Below, piece by piece: positions 34,640-46,477 of a stretch of DNA of 64,000 nucleotides. Position numbers and translations under genes: made by a program. Position 1 is the stretch's first letter, and each line of letters starts with the position of its first letter. A model generated the notes under the pieces. That model saw only the letters and a list, made by a program, of their open reading frames with translations, ran no database searches and was not told the origin of the DNA. The stretch lies in contig CM060912.1 of assembly GCA_030737875.1 (NCBI GenBank), forward strand, positions 203,559,231 through 203,623,230, given 5' to 3'. Origin of the DNA: Allium sativum. Its lineage: Eukaryota; Streptophyta; Magnoliopsida; Asparagales; Amaryllidaceae.

Positions 34640-37600
34640 TGTAACACCCCGAATTTTTAGTTAATACTAGAATTCACCAATTACAGGATAAATAATCTCA
34701 GATGTGGGAATTAGGGGAAACGGGCTGCGTCATTACGTTCGTCTCGGAAAAATACGCGAAATAGAGTCCGAGTTTTCGAAAATCGGAGTCCGTATGGCCC
34801 AGTTATGGCCCGATGAAGTTTGCAGAAAATTCAAAACTAAAACAGATTTAAAAATTTAAATATTCAGATTTGAAATGGGCCAGGCGGGGTCAGGCGGGAA
34901 GCTTCCCGCCCAACCCATGTCGACAGGGCTGTCGACAGGCCTGTCGACAGGGGTGTCGACATGCCTGTCGACTTGCCTGTCGACAGGGTGGCACCGTTCT
35001 GTGAACCTGGGTGCACCAGGTTGCACCAGGTTGCACCAGGTTGGGTTTTAGGCTGGCTAGGAGGGCTGGTTCTAGAGATTTCCTAAATCTAAGGGTCCTA
35101 ATCTAATCTAGGGTTAATCTAAGGGCCTAAAACACTCACCTAATCCTATAAATATGACCCCAACCCTAATTCATTCATAATTAAGTCTTGTAACTAAACT
35201 ATGGCAAAATGAAATTTGAGCATGGCCTCCACTAGTTCATAAAGAAAGTTGCAAGCTAATCCCTCTCTAATCAACCTCTAATCATCATTATCTTCATAGT
35301 TTGCAACTAATTCTACTTCATAAGGTTGCTAATCTTAAGTTTGGTGAGTTTCTATCACTTTAACATCAATTGTTAAAGTAAGTAGATTGGGTGTAATGAG
35401 ACTTATGGTCTTAGATGCGGATTAGTGAGTTTGAATCATGTATAATGATATGTTACTCTATGTTGTTCTATGTTTATGCATATTTGTTAAGTTGGTTTAT
35501 GCATGCTTAATAAGTTGATTTATGCATGTTTAACAAGTTGATATATGCATGTTTAACAAGTGGAGTTATGCATAGTTAATGAGTGGAATTATGCATGTTA
35601 ACAAAGTGAGTTATGCAAGTTAAGTATATGTTTAAATGCAAGTATAATGTGATATGCAAGTTATGCATGCTTATGCAAGTGTATGGATGCTTATGCAAGT
35701 CATATATATGTTTAAATGCAAGATTTATGTAATATGCAAGTTATGCATGCTTATGCGAGTATATGAATGCTTATGCAAGATATGTATATGCTTAAATGAC
35801 GTGATATGCAAGTTATGCATGTTTATGCAAGTATGGGGATGCTTATGCAAGTATGTGAATGCTTATGCAAGTCATGTGTATGCGTAAATGCATGTTTAAC
35901 ATGTTATGCAAGTTATGAGAATACCTACATGCAAGTTCAACATGTTATGCAAGATATGTGTATGATAATATGCAAGCTCATATGCAACATGTTATGCAAA
36001 TCATGTGTATGATAATATGCAAGTTTGGGTTAAATATAGTTGGGTTAATATATGCTCATATATGCAAGTTGACATCCTCTTAACCCATGACAAAGTTCTA
36101 TGCTAAACCCATAATATTTGTGATGATCTTCCCCTTTATTATGTCATGTAACGAGAACGATTTACGTGGGGAACGATGGGGTTGGTAAATATGTTAATAA
36201 ATGAATGATTGGGTATGATTAAGCATACCATAAAAATAAATTACCATAAGTGGGAATTTACCTATTGAGTTAGGTCTACCCCATGGGAATTTACCTATTG
36301 AGTTAGGTCTACCCATGTTATGGAAAACTTGATATTAATTAGGGATAATTAATATAGGGGTGATTAATTAGGTGTAATTAATCGACTAAGACACGAGGTT
36401 GGACTCATTTGTAGTGTAAAACTGCCCGGACCCGACCGGCTTAACCAGTTGCTACAAATGTCAGCCCAATGTGAGAGGTCTTAGCCATAAACTAAATACG
36501 TGATTAAGGTAAAGACACGAGGTTAGACTCTGTTATGACGTAAGACTGCCCGGATTCTACCGGCTTAACCAGGCGGTCATAACAGCCAGTCTAATGTGGG
36601 AGGTCTTTATGGGAGATCACGGTCTTAATTAATTAAGAAACACTTAACCATAGTAGCATGTGGTGGGACATGAGGGGTTAAGTGGGTGCCTTGGGTGGTA
36701 TGAGGAAATTTTGTGGGTGCCTTGGGTGGCATGAGGAAATCTGGTGGGTTGCCTTGGGTGGCAATAGAAAATACGATTAAAATACTTAACCAAGTGGAAA
36801 CATGTAATTAAACATGATTAAAGGGTTTAGTGGGATACACTAGATATTTGACAAGCTTAAGTGAGTAGCTTGTGGGGGCCCATTTCAACCAATATCCCAA
36901 ACGTATCTTTGTGGGCTCGGCCCAAGTCGAGTGACGGGACACGCATATTGGGCTTGATTATAAGAGGCCAATACGGGTTAGCGGTGGCAACGCAAGTCCA
37001 ACGGGTTTCATATGCGTGTGTGGGCCCGGGCTGGTAGATAAGCCGTTGTTGCATCGTGTAGATATAAAGCCGTGCACCGTTAGTATTGGGTAGCCACTTT
37101 AGGGGAGTGATACACCCCACTGTGGGACCAGCACGGGTATCTACGGTAGGGAGCCGATCGCTTGGGGAGTAGTGGGTACACCTAATGAAGATAGGGGCAG
37201 ACGGCACCTATGTAAGGGTACACGAAACTACTGGGTAAGAATTACCGGGTACACCTAGTGGAGATAGGGGCAAACGGCACCAATGTAGTGGGCTAGGGGT
37301 ACATGAAACTACTGGGGAAATTTTCTAAGTCTTTGGAAGGGATCAACCTTTAAGTAGGAAGGACTGGTGTGGTGCAGTTAGTAATTATCCTTGGGTGGGT
37401 AGATGCGTCCTGATGGTTATCTTAGTTTATCCTAAGTCTACCAAGCTGCTTAGTGTAGCCATTCATCCCCAGATATTACCGTAGGTCAAGTTTATATCTT
37501 CTCTGGTTACTTTAATAGTTGTATTGTTAAAGTTATAGGACTCACTCAGACTTATGTCTGACCCCGTTGTTTTTATCTTTTTCCCAACCCTCAGGTCCTA

Positions 37601-37953
37601 CGGTGGATCCTAGCGGTAGTAGAGCTTGATCGGATTGCTGTTCCAGTCTTTAGGAGCTTGGGTAGATGTAAAGCTCCGGTTATCCAGTTATCTTTTCTTT
37701 TGTTCTGGCTATTGTATGAGAGAGTGGGATTATGTACTTCTTTATTTTGATGGATATTGTACTTGACTTTTACCGTGGTTTTATGATGTTACCAGACATG
37801 TTTATTTCCGCTGTTATGAGATGATGTTTTAAAATTTCAAGTACTATTTATATCTGTCTTGTTGTAATTTTTCTGTTCTATATTCACTAAAATACTCCAC
37901 CGATGCTATGGCATTCCCTTAGTGAGTGACCCTAGCGGGCGTGGGGTGTTACA
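34640..37953 (+). repeat. 3' LTR of the young chromovirus
   Basis: The 3314-bp LTR is nearly identical to 26173-29501. It has one extra TTGCACCAGG unit near 35025 and one fewer 20-bp unit near 35830. It ends GTGTTACA and is followed by TGCCT. Confidence 0.96.
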
Positions 37954-39158
37954 TGCCTGCTCCGATCCGATCCGCTCCCTAGCTCCGATCCGCTCCTCTG
38001 TCCAACTCCAACTCTAAGCAATGGCCTTCCTTCCTGCCAAACTTCCCTTGTACCAGACTTCAGTTCGGGTCGGGTTCCTTGCCCAGTCCTCCTATCCGAT
38101 CCGAGCCCATACCCGATCCAATCTGAAACCCTGCACAACTTTCTGCAACTTTTTCCAGCAACTTGTTTACGCCATTCGACGACGTTTTCTACCAATCTAA
38201 CTATACTCATCAGCCACAAATCATTCCAAACAGTCATAGCAACATAGCAAACTAACCATAAACATCAAAACAATGAATTAACATGTCAAAACGGATCAAA
38301 TATACCCAAAAACCCATATTTTCCCTTAAGCATGTTTAGGCAAAGCTAATGATATGATTAGTAAAACTTAATCAAATCAAACCAAATTTCTAAAAGAGGT
38401 CTAAAACATTATTTTCGAATTTATAAATATTTTTCCAGAATTTATTAATGTATAAATTCGCTAATCTTCACTAATTACCCTTAATTAACTGTAATTAGTG
38501 TCAAAACAATGCTAATCACTCACCTTGGCCATAAATAAAATTCTCAGAACTGAAACCTAGCTGATTTGGGTGAATACTGATTTCTAACAGCAGCTCTAAC
38601 CTTGCTTTCGTGTTTTCCCTCCTTAATTTGATGTAGATTAAGCCAAAATTTGATTAGAAAGTGGTTTGGGGATGTTTCTAGACGTTGGCGGCCATTGTTA
38701 GTGTTCAAGAATGAAAGTGGCGGCTGGAAAATGAGGATAAGATCGTTCTCTAACTGATTTCAGCCTCCTCATAACCCTAATCCCGAAATCCCCCATTGGG
38801 CCTAGCTGTTAATCACCCGGTTAAGCCCAATTAAGCTGTTTTTCGATATCTGAAACTTGTTTCAGTCATATCTCACAAACGGTGAGTCCGTTTGGCTAAT
38901 GTGACCACTCTACGGAATTGTAAACCATCATCCGGAGCCAATGGAAGTGGTTTCAGGTCAAAATTCCTTTCCAGTCAAAAGTTATGGCCAAAACAGTACC
39001 AACTGGGGGTAAAATGGTCATTTAAAAATCGGGAAAAATCATGAATATGGGAAATGACCCCAATAGTCGTCTCCCAAAGTTACATGACCATACGACTTCA
39101 TATGTGAGAGAAATAAATATCCTACGATCTTATGATGCGTAGAATGCGGGTCGTTACA

Positions 39159-39171
39159 CTTTCCCCCCCTT
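39159..39171 (-). other. polypurine tract of the minus-strand chromovirus
   Basis: On the minus strand AAGGGGGGGAAAG directly precedes the 3' LTR start. Confidence 0.82.
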
Positions 39172-39315
39172 AAGAAATTTCGTCCCCGAATTCCTTAACC
39201 TAAAACATATAAAGAATCCCGTATGCCTAATAGCCACATACAATAATCAAACATGCAAAACAAGCAAACAAGCCTACCCTAGCATGCGGAAAACTAAATC
39301 GAAGTTAAAATCTTA

Positions 39316-42300
39316 CTAGGCAAAGAGTTCTGGATATGTCTTCCTAATGTTCTCCTCTGTCTCCCAAGTGCAATCATTCTCGTCCTCGCCCCACTGGACC
39401 TTGACCAGCCTCACCGCCTTCCTTCGAAGTTGCTTCGTATCGTGCTCGACAATACGGGTCGGCTTGCGGTTCCCAACCGCCTCGGGTTCTACTTCGAAGT
39501 CCTCTAACTGATCAGGTGAAATAGTCATATTTGGGTCGTGAACGAACTTCCTTAGTTGGGAAACATGAAATACGTTGTGAACTCCCGCCATCTTCTCTGG
39601 TAAGTCAAATCTATACGCCAAATTCCCGACTAGTTCAAGAACAGGGAATGGGCCAACAAATCTTGGTGCCAACTTGCCTCTCCTGCCAAATCGTATCACG
39701 CTCTTTAACGGGGAAATCTTGACGAGCACCAAGTCGCCAATTGAGAACTTTAAATCTCTTCTCCTCTTATCAGCATAACTCTTCTGCCTATCTTGGGCAG
39801 CCTTCATTCGCTGTTGGATAATTTTTAGTTTAGCTGAAGTTTCTCTTACCACCTCGGGTCCAAGCACAAACTTCTCGCCAGTCTCTATCCAACATGATGG
39901 TGAGTTGCACGGTCTTCCGTACAAAGCTTCAAACGGAGCCATACCGATATTGGATTGGTAGCTATTATTATATGCAAACTCTACTAGATGCAAATGGTCA
40001 TCCCATGATCCACCAAAATCCAATATACATGCTCTCAAGAGATCTTCCAAAATACGATTCACCCTCTCAGTTTGACCATCGGTTTGAGGATGATACGCGG
40101 TACTGAGATGTAATTCTGATCCTAACGCCTCTTGTAAGCTCTTCCAAAATCCACTAGTGAACAACGGATCTCGGTCACTCACAATGCCTTTGGGTACTCC
40201 ATGAAATCTAACTACCCACTTTATATATAGTTCCGCTAACTTAGCTGCCGTCCTATTTGACTTGACGGGTATAAACCTCGCACTCTTAGTCAACCGGTCC
40301 ACAATCACCCAAATACTATCATGACCCGATCTAGTCCTTGGTAACCCATCAATGAAATCCATTGACACTTGTTCCCATTTCCATTCTGGAATTTCTAATG
40401 GTTGCATCAAACCACTAGGCTTCTTTTGCTCAACTTTAACTAGCTGGCAATTCATGCATTTGGATATAAACTTCCCAATGTCTCTTTTCATTCCTTCCCA
40501 GTAGTAGGTCTGCTTCATATCTCGATACATCTTGTTACCACCCGGGTGTATAGTCAGTTTTGAGTGATGACATTCTCTAAGCACTTCATCTCTCAATCCA
40601 TTGACATCGGGTACAACTAGTCTTCCATTCTTCCTAAGCCATCCTTCTCGATCAATCCCATACAAGTTCATCTCCTCCTCGATACCCATCTCTAACTTGG
40701 AGATGATTTCCAATAGGTTAGGATCGTCCCTCTGACTAGAGCCGATCCGCTCAATCAAAGTGGGTCTGACCGTCAAACTTGCTAACATTACTGGATCCAA
40801 TTCGCACTTCGGTCTGAAATCATACCCAGCGATGCACTCCGGTTGCTTCTATTCAAGAAACATAGCCCCCAAACTGGCATGTCTTCTACTCAATGCATCG
40901 GCTACCGCATTGCCCTTTCTTGGTGTATATGCGATGTCAAAATCATAGGAAGCCAAGAATTATAACCACCTCTGTTGCCGGAGATTTAGATCCTTCTGGG
41001 AGAAGAGATACTTTAATGATTTATGATCGGTAAACAACTCGAATCTTTCCCTCAAGAGATAATGTCTCTACACCTTCAATGCGAACACGATCGCTGCCAA
41101 TTCCAAATCATGGGTAGGGTACCTTCTCTCGTGCGGTTTCAATTGCCGACTTGGATAAGCTACAACCCTACCACCTTGCATCAATACAGCACCCAGTTCG
41201 GTACCACAGGCATCCGTGTATACCGTCATCTCTTCATTCCCCTTAGGAACGACTAACACTGGTGTGCATGTCAACTTGTCCTTTAGACTCTTGAATGCAT
41301 TCTCGCACCTTTCATCCCAGAAAAAATCTTGATTCTTCTTGGTCAACTGGGTCAATGGTGCTGCTATCTTGGAGAAACCTTGGATAAACTTACGATAATA
41401 TCCAGCTAATCCCAAGAAACTTCTTACATCTGTTGCATTCTTGGGCGTAGGCCAATCCTGTACCATAGCCACCTTCGCAGGGTCCACGGCGATACCATTC
41501 TCTGAAACAACATGGCCCAAGAACCTCACTTCCCTCCTCCAGAAGTGACACTTAGAAAACTTTGCTTTCAATTGGTGTTTTCTCAACACCTCCATCACTA
41601 TTCTTAAATGTTCCTTGTGTTCTTCCTCTGTCCTCGAATAGACCAAAATATCATCAATGAACACAAGGACAAACTTATTCAACTGATCTCTGAATACCCT
41701 ATTCATAAGATCCACAAAATATGCTGGGGCATTAGTCAGCCCGGATGGCATGACCAACCACTCACAAAATCCAGACGGCGTCCGAAATGCCGTTTTAGCT
41801 ATACTCTCAGCTTCCACTCTAAGCTGATGAAAACCTGTCGCGAGATCCAACTGAGAAAATACTATTGCGCCACTCAACTGATTGAACAAATCATCTATCC
41901 GCGGTAGAGGATACTTGTTCTTCCTCGTCACTTTATTCAACTCGCGGTAGTCTACACACAACCGAAGGGAACCATCCGCCTTGGTAGCAAACACAACTGG
42001 TGCTCCCCATTCAGAAACACTCCTTCTGATAAATCCCTTCTTCAAAAGATTGCTGACTTGCACCCCGAGCTCTCGCTGCTCCCTTGGTGCCATACGACGA
42101 AGTGGCATCACTATAGGTCTGACATCTTTCACCAAATCAATACGGAACTCAATCTCTCGATGTGGTGGAAGCCCGGTCACTTCTTCGAAAACATCCGGAT
42201 ACTGGCTAACCACGGGCAAACCTGACAACTCACTATGCGGAATGTCGAGGGAGTTTAGAAAACTAGCCAATACCCCCTCACTGGGTAGACCACCAAACAC

Positions 42301-43689
42301 TATCCTCCGCCCATCATCCACTTTAGCTGTCACCAAAAAGCCCTCACAGTCTACCACCACCCCGTATCTTTGGAGCCAATCTACTCCCAAAATAATGCCA
42401 AACCCAGTAAAGCCCAAAACAAAGCAATCACAAACAAACATGCATCCATGACTCGATAAGACCACATTACGACAAATCATGTTTAGGTTAGTTGAACCAC
42501 CAATTGGGTTCATCACTACTAAAGGTCTATCGACAATCTCGGGCTCCAATCCCAACCTATCTACCAGGTCACTAGATATGAAAGAACTGGAAGCTCCGGT
42601 ATCAAACAAAACTCTAACAGGAACATCATAAACAGAAAGCATACCTTGAATGACGACATTCTTTCCCTTCTCCGCCGCAGTTGGGGCATTCGACGAAGAA
42701 GGAATAACATTAAGGGCATATGCTTTCACCATTTGCTTTTCTTTAGGGGGTTGCGGACACTTGTCCTTGTGATGTCCCATTTGGCCACAGTTGAAGCACT
42801 TCCTATCCGCTGGCTTGGCCCGACAATTACTAGCATAATGGCCCTTCTTACCACAGCTGAAGCACTCAACATCTTGCTTATTCCTTTTCTTCTGACCATC
42901 CTTAGTCTGGTTTTGCTTTCTCTTATTCTAGAAACCACCCTTGCCTCCACCACTTGCTTGTGGCTTTGGCTCCTCTGCAGATACAACCTCAGTCTTCGGC
43001 TTAGGGTAGAGACTTTCTGATCTCAATGCTTTTCCCACAATCGATTCAAACGTCTCATCGATGTGGTTAATAAGCCTTTCCCCCAAGTACTGATCCAAAC
43101 CGTTTATGAATTTCTCATTTTTCTTCTCGGCAGTATCAATAAGAGATAACCCATACTTCGATAAAGTGTCGAATTCAGCAATATACTCCGAGACAGCTCT
43201 GCCATTCTGCTTGAGCTCCAAGAATTTCTTAAACAGCACTGACTTCTTAGCAGCTGGAATGAACTTCTCGCTAAAGCGAACCTTAAACTGCTCCCAAGTA
43301 ATCTGATCCTCGGGAGTAGCTGGCTTTATAGCATTCCACCAATTCATCGCCCGCCCTTGCAGCTGAAGGGACACTAGCTTTCTCTTCATTGCATCCTCGA
43401 TACCCAAATCCTTGAAGATAAGTTCGCAACTATCCAACCAATCCTGAACATCCGTGGCCGACTCCGTTCCGTGGAACGGCTTCCCACCAAGACTAGTATA
43501 ATCTTTATTCAGTTTGGCGAAATCGGCCCTAGGCGCCTGCACTATTGGACCACCACCATTACCACCATTGGGAGCTGCCCCTTGCACCTCCCTAAGCATG
43601 TCTCTCATGAGGTTAGTAAACATTGCCCTCATGTCAGCAGCATTCCCATTATTGGCTCCCCTACCAGCACCTCTAGCATAACGGCTCAT
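39316..43689 (-). pseudogene. gag-pol of the minus-strand chromovirus, four stops
   Basis: From the ATG at 43689 (MSRYARGAGRG; an upstream in-frame ATG at 43809 is less likely) one frame runs to 39316. Stops lie at 42928-42930, 41068-41070, 40960-40962 and 40849-40851, and there is no frameshift. Domains in order: gag (GGKPFHGTESATDVQDWL); two zinc knuckles right after the first stop ([14 protein letters not shown] and [14 protein letters not shown]); protease DTGA; RT with FIDD; RNase H with [11 protein letters not shown], cut by the 41068 stop; integrase with HHCC and catalytic core; chromodomain near the end (KVQWGEDENDCTWE). The frame is otherwise long and well kept, so it was probably active not long ago in evolutionary terms. 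Confidence 0.94.
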
Positions 43690-43878
43690 CGTCAATCTGT
43701 AAAAGGAAACGATTAACGACCCCATAGTGGTGCTAGTGCAGTACGACTTCATTCTTGTACTACTAATAGTATATATACATATATAGCTTTTGAAAACCAA
43801 AGTAATCACAAATACGCTCTCTCATACACGTACTATCTCTCCCTAGTGTTTTTCCCTAGGTTGACTACGCAACCTTGA

Positions 43879-43890
43879 GCTCTGATACCA
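43879..43890 (-). other. primer-binding site of the minus-strand chromovirus
   Basis: The minus strand reads TGGTATCAGAGC (iMet type), two bases inside the 5' LTR boundary at 43893. Confidence 0.92.
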
Positions 43891-43892
43891 AG

Positions 43893-46477
43893 TGTGACGG
43901 CCCGCCCCGCACCAACCGACATTTACTCCAAACGTGCGCTGTACACATGTCCAGTCAGCACGGGACGGTCGTCAGAAGAAAAGAAAGAAGGCAAAGAATC
44001 AACCAAGAACCTGTAGAATGTCTCACAGCGCATGGAACAAAATATAATAATAACATACTTGACATAAAACAGATGAGACAATGCATAAGCTGATAACTAA
44101 AACCAACATCAACATCAGAGCAGCGGAAATCCAAATACAGCTTATTACAACTTTCCAAATTTACTATCTCTAAAACAAAGAAAGCTAAAGTAGCAGATGC
44201 ACTACTAATGCCCAAGCAGTGATCTTCAACAACACAGGGAGAATACTATATATATCATACGTGGAAGCCTCCTGCTCGTCTCCGGATCATCTACCCGCGC
44301 ATCACCATCTAACCTGTCTCTAGTCTGCTCGTGTGAGCACCTTGAGTAATAAGAAGAGACATAAAACTCTGGGTCAGGCATAAAGCTTGGTATGAGCGAT
44401 AAGCATCTAGACAGAACAATAACAGGTATACTAAACCATACCTGAACCTGGACCTGCAACCAAAGAGTTAGCACTACATACCGTACAATACTCTAAGGTG
44501 CCACAACAGATAGTGTAAAGAATACGGGGGTGGGGTGTGTATGTCACAATGATGGCAAGCAAATCAAGCATAACATCCATCCTCACATCTCTCACTCAAC
44601 GCGTAAAGCATACGATGTCCACCACTGCCAATCACTAGACCCATTGAAGTAGTGACGGAGTTCAACTTGTACAACTACTGCTACTACCAAGCTTACTACA
44701 TGGAGTCATGACCAAATCTTTACAAATGACCCCACTTCATTGGTCTATAGCCCTTTAGTCGTACCTAGGCCACTGTGGCCCTGAATCCGTTCACGTACCT
44801 CCCATACATAGTGATCCAAAGTCATAGACATCGATAGCTTCTTGGCACACGTCTCGTAGCAAAGCCCAATCATGTAGCCCACTCATTGGTTCCCAACCGG
44901 ATCCTGAGTCAAAGCTCCTCATTTGGACTTCCTTTGCATCTCGGGTTTCGATCGAATTGGAGTTGGTCTTCAGAAAAGTCATCGCGTAGTAGTAATAGCC
45001 CACGTACGGTTCGGTTCGGTGCTCCTCGTCTAACTCGGTTCAGTTCGGTGTAACCTTCCAGCTCGGTTCGGTTCGGTGGCCCTAGTCCATGCCTGGATCA
45101 GTGCTCCATCCCTTATCGGTTCGGTTCAGAAGTATAGTGTCCATCCTCTGTTCGGTTCGGTTCGGTTCGAAAGTATAGTGCCCATCCTCTGTTCGGTCCG
45201 GTGGTTGCTCCCCTCTAGGTTCCCCGATCCGATCCTGTCCTTCTCCATTTGCCCGATCCGATCCCGCTCACTTGCCTGCTCCGATCCGATCCGCTCCCTA
45301 GCTCCGATCCGCTCCTCTGTCCAACTCCAACTCTAAGCAATGGCCTTCCTTCCTGCCAAACTTCCCTTGTACCAGACTTCAGTTCGGGTCGGGTTCCTTG
45401 CCCAGTCCTCCTATCCGATCCGAGCCCATACCCGATCAGATCCGAAACCCTGCACAACTTTCTGCAACTTTTTCCAGCAACTTGTTTACGCCATTCGACG
45501 ACGTTTTCTACCAATCTAACTATACTCATCAACCACAAATCATTCCAAACAGTCATAGCAATATTGCAAACTAACCATAAACATCAAAACAATGAATTGA
45601 CATGTCAAAACGGATCAAATATACCCAAAAACCCATATTTTCCCTTAAGCATGTTTAGGCAAAGCTAATGATATGATTAGTAAAACTTAATCAAATCAAA
45701 CCAAATTTCTAAAAGAGGTCTAAAACATTATTTTCGAATTTATAAATATTTTTCCAGAATTTATTAATGTATAAATTCGCTAATCTTCACTAATTACCCT
45801 TAATTAACTGTAATTAGTGTCAAAACAATGCTAATCACTCACCCTTGCCACAAATAAAATTCTCAGAAATGAAACCTCGCTGATTTGGGTGAATACTGAT
45901 TTCTAACAGCAGCTCTAACCTTGCTTTCGTGTTTTCCCTCCTTAATTTGATGTAGATTATGCCAAAACTTGATTAGAAAGTGGTGTGGGGATGTTTCTAG
46001 ACGTTGGCTGCCATTGTTAGGGTTCAAGAATGAAAGTGGTGGCTGGAAAATGAGGATAAGATCGTTCTCTAACTGATTTCAGCCTCCTCATAACCCTAAT
46101 CCCGAAATCCCCCATTGGGCCTAGCTGTTAATCACCCGGTTAAACCCAATTAAGATGTTTTTCGATATCTGAAACTTGTTTTAGCCATATCTCCCAAACG
46201 GTGAGTCCGTTTGGCTAATGTGACCACTCTACGGAATTGTAAACCATCATCCGGAGCCAATGGAAGTGGTTTCAGGTCAAAATTCCTTTCCAGTCAAAAG
46301 TTATGGCCAAAACAGTACCAATTGGGGGTAAAATGGTCATTTAAAAATCGGGAAAAATCATGAACATGGGAAATGACCACAGTATTCGTCTCCCAAAGTT
46401 AAATGACCATACGACTTCATATGTGAGAGAAATAAATATCCTACGATCCTATGATGCGTAGAATGCGGGTCGTTACA
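43893..46477 (-). repeat. 5' LTR of the minus-strand chromovirus, intact
   Basis: The 2585-bp LTR, on the plus strand, starts TGTGACGGCCC and ends GGGTCGTTACA. It carries the uninterrupted version of the site into which the young chromovirus inserted in the other LTR (about 45270-45285). A donor-like site (minus, 45842-45837, GTGAGT) and an acceptor-like site (minus, GTTGCAG ending 44454) lie inside it. Confidence 0.95.

Larger units (their letters stand above)
26173..37953 (+). mobile_element. young Ty3/gypsy chromovirus nested in an LTR (11781 bp)
   Basis: The element consists of a 5' LTR (26173-29501), primer site, one gag-pol frame with a single stop, polypurine tract and 3' LTR (34640-37953). 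The LTRs are over 98% alike by eye, so the insertion is recent. Target duplications TGCCA (26168-26172) and TGCCT (37954-37958) differ at one base. The uninterrupted target is visible in the sister LTR near 45270-45285. The C-terminal chromodomain and long LTRs starting TGTAACACCCC fit the Tekay/Del chromovirus group. The solo LTR at 11806-15433 belongs to the same wider family. Confidence 0.97.
24793..39158 (-). repeat. 3' LTR of the minus-strand chromovirus, split by nested element
   Basis: The LTR parts are 24793-26172 and 37959-39158, together about 2580 bp, against 2585 bp for the intact 5' LTR at 43893-46477. Similarity is high over the whole length by eye. It contains GGTTCGGTTCGGT and CCGATCCGATCC repeats at 25905-26165 and 37960-38110. 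Confidence 0.94.
24793..46477 (-). mobile_element. Ty3/gypsy chromovirus, minus strand, split by a nested element
   Basis: Its LTRs are 24793-39158 (interrupted) and 43893-46477, with perfect duplication CAAGT (24788-24792 and 46478-46482). On the minus strand the order is 5' LTR, primer site, gag, protease, RT, RNase H, integrase, chromodomain, polypurine tract, 3' LTR. Its own length is about 9.9 kb once the 11.8-kb insert is removed. The gag-pol frame is continuous but has four stops. It sits in the gag-pol linker of the host copia element, in opposite orientation. Chromodomain and LTR ends (TGTAACGACCC) fit the Tekay/Del group. Confidence 0.96.

Noticed and set aside
42726..42986. Minus-strand ORF overlapping the chromovirus gag-pol
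   Set aside because: The true frame across this region encodes two zinc knuckles; this ORF is an alternative-frame shadow.
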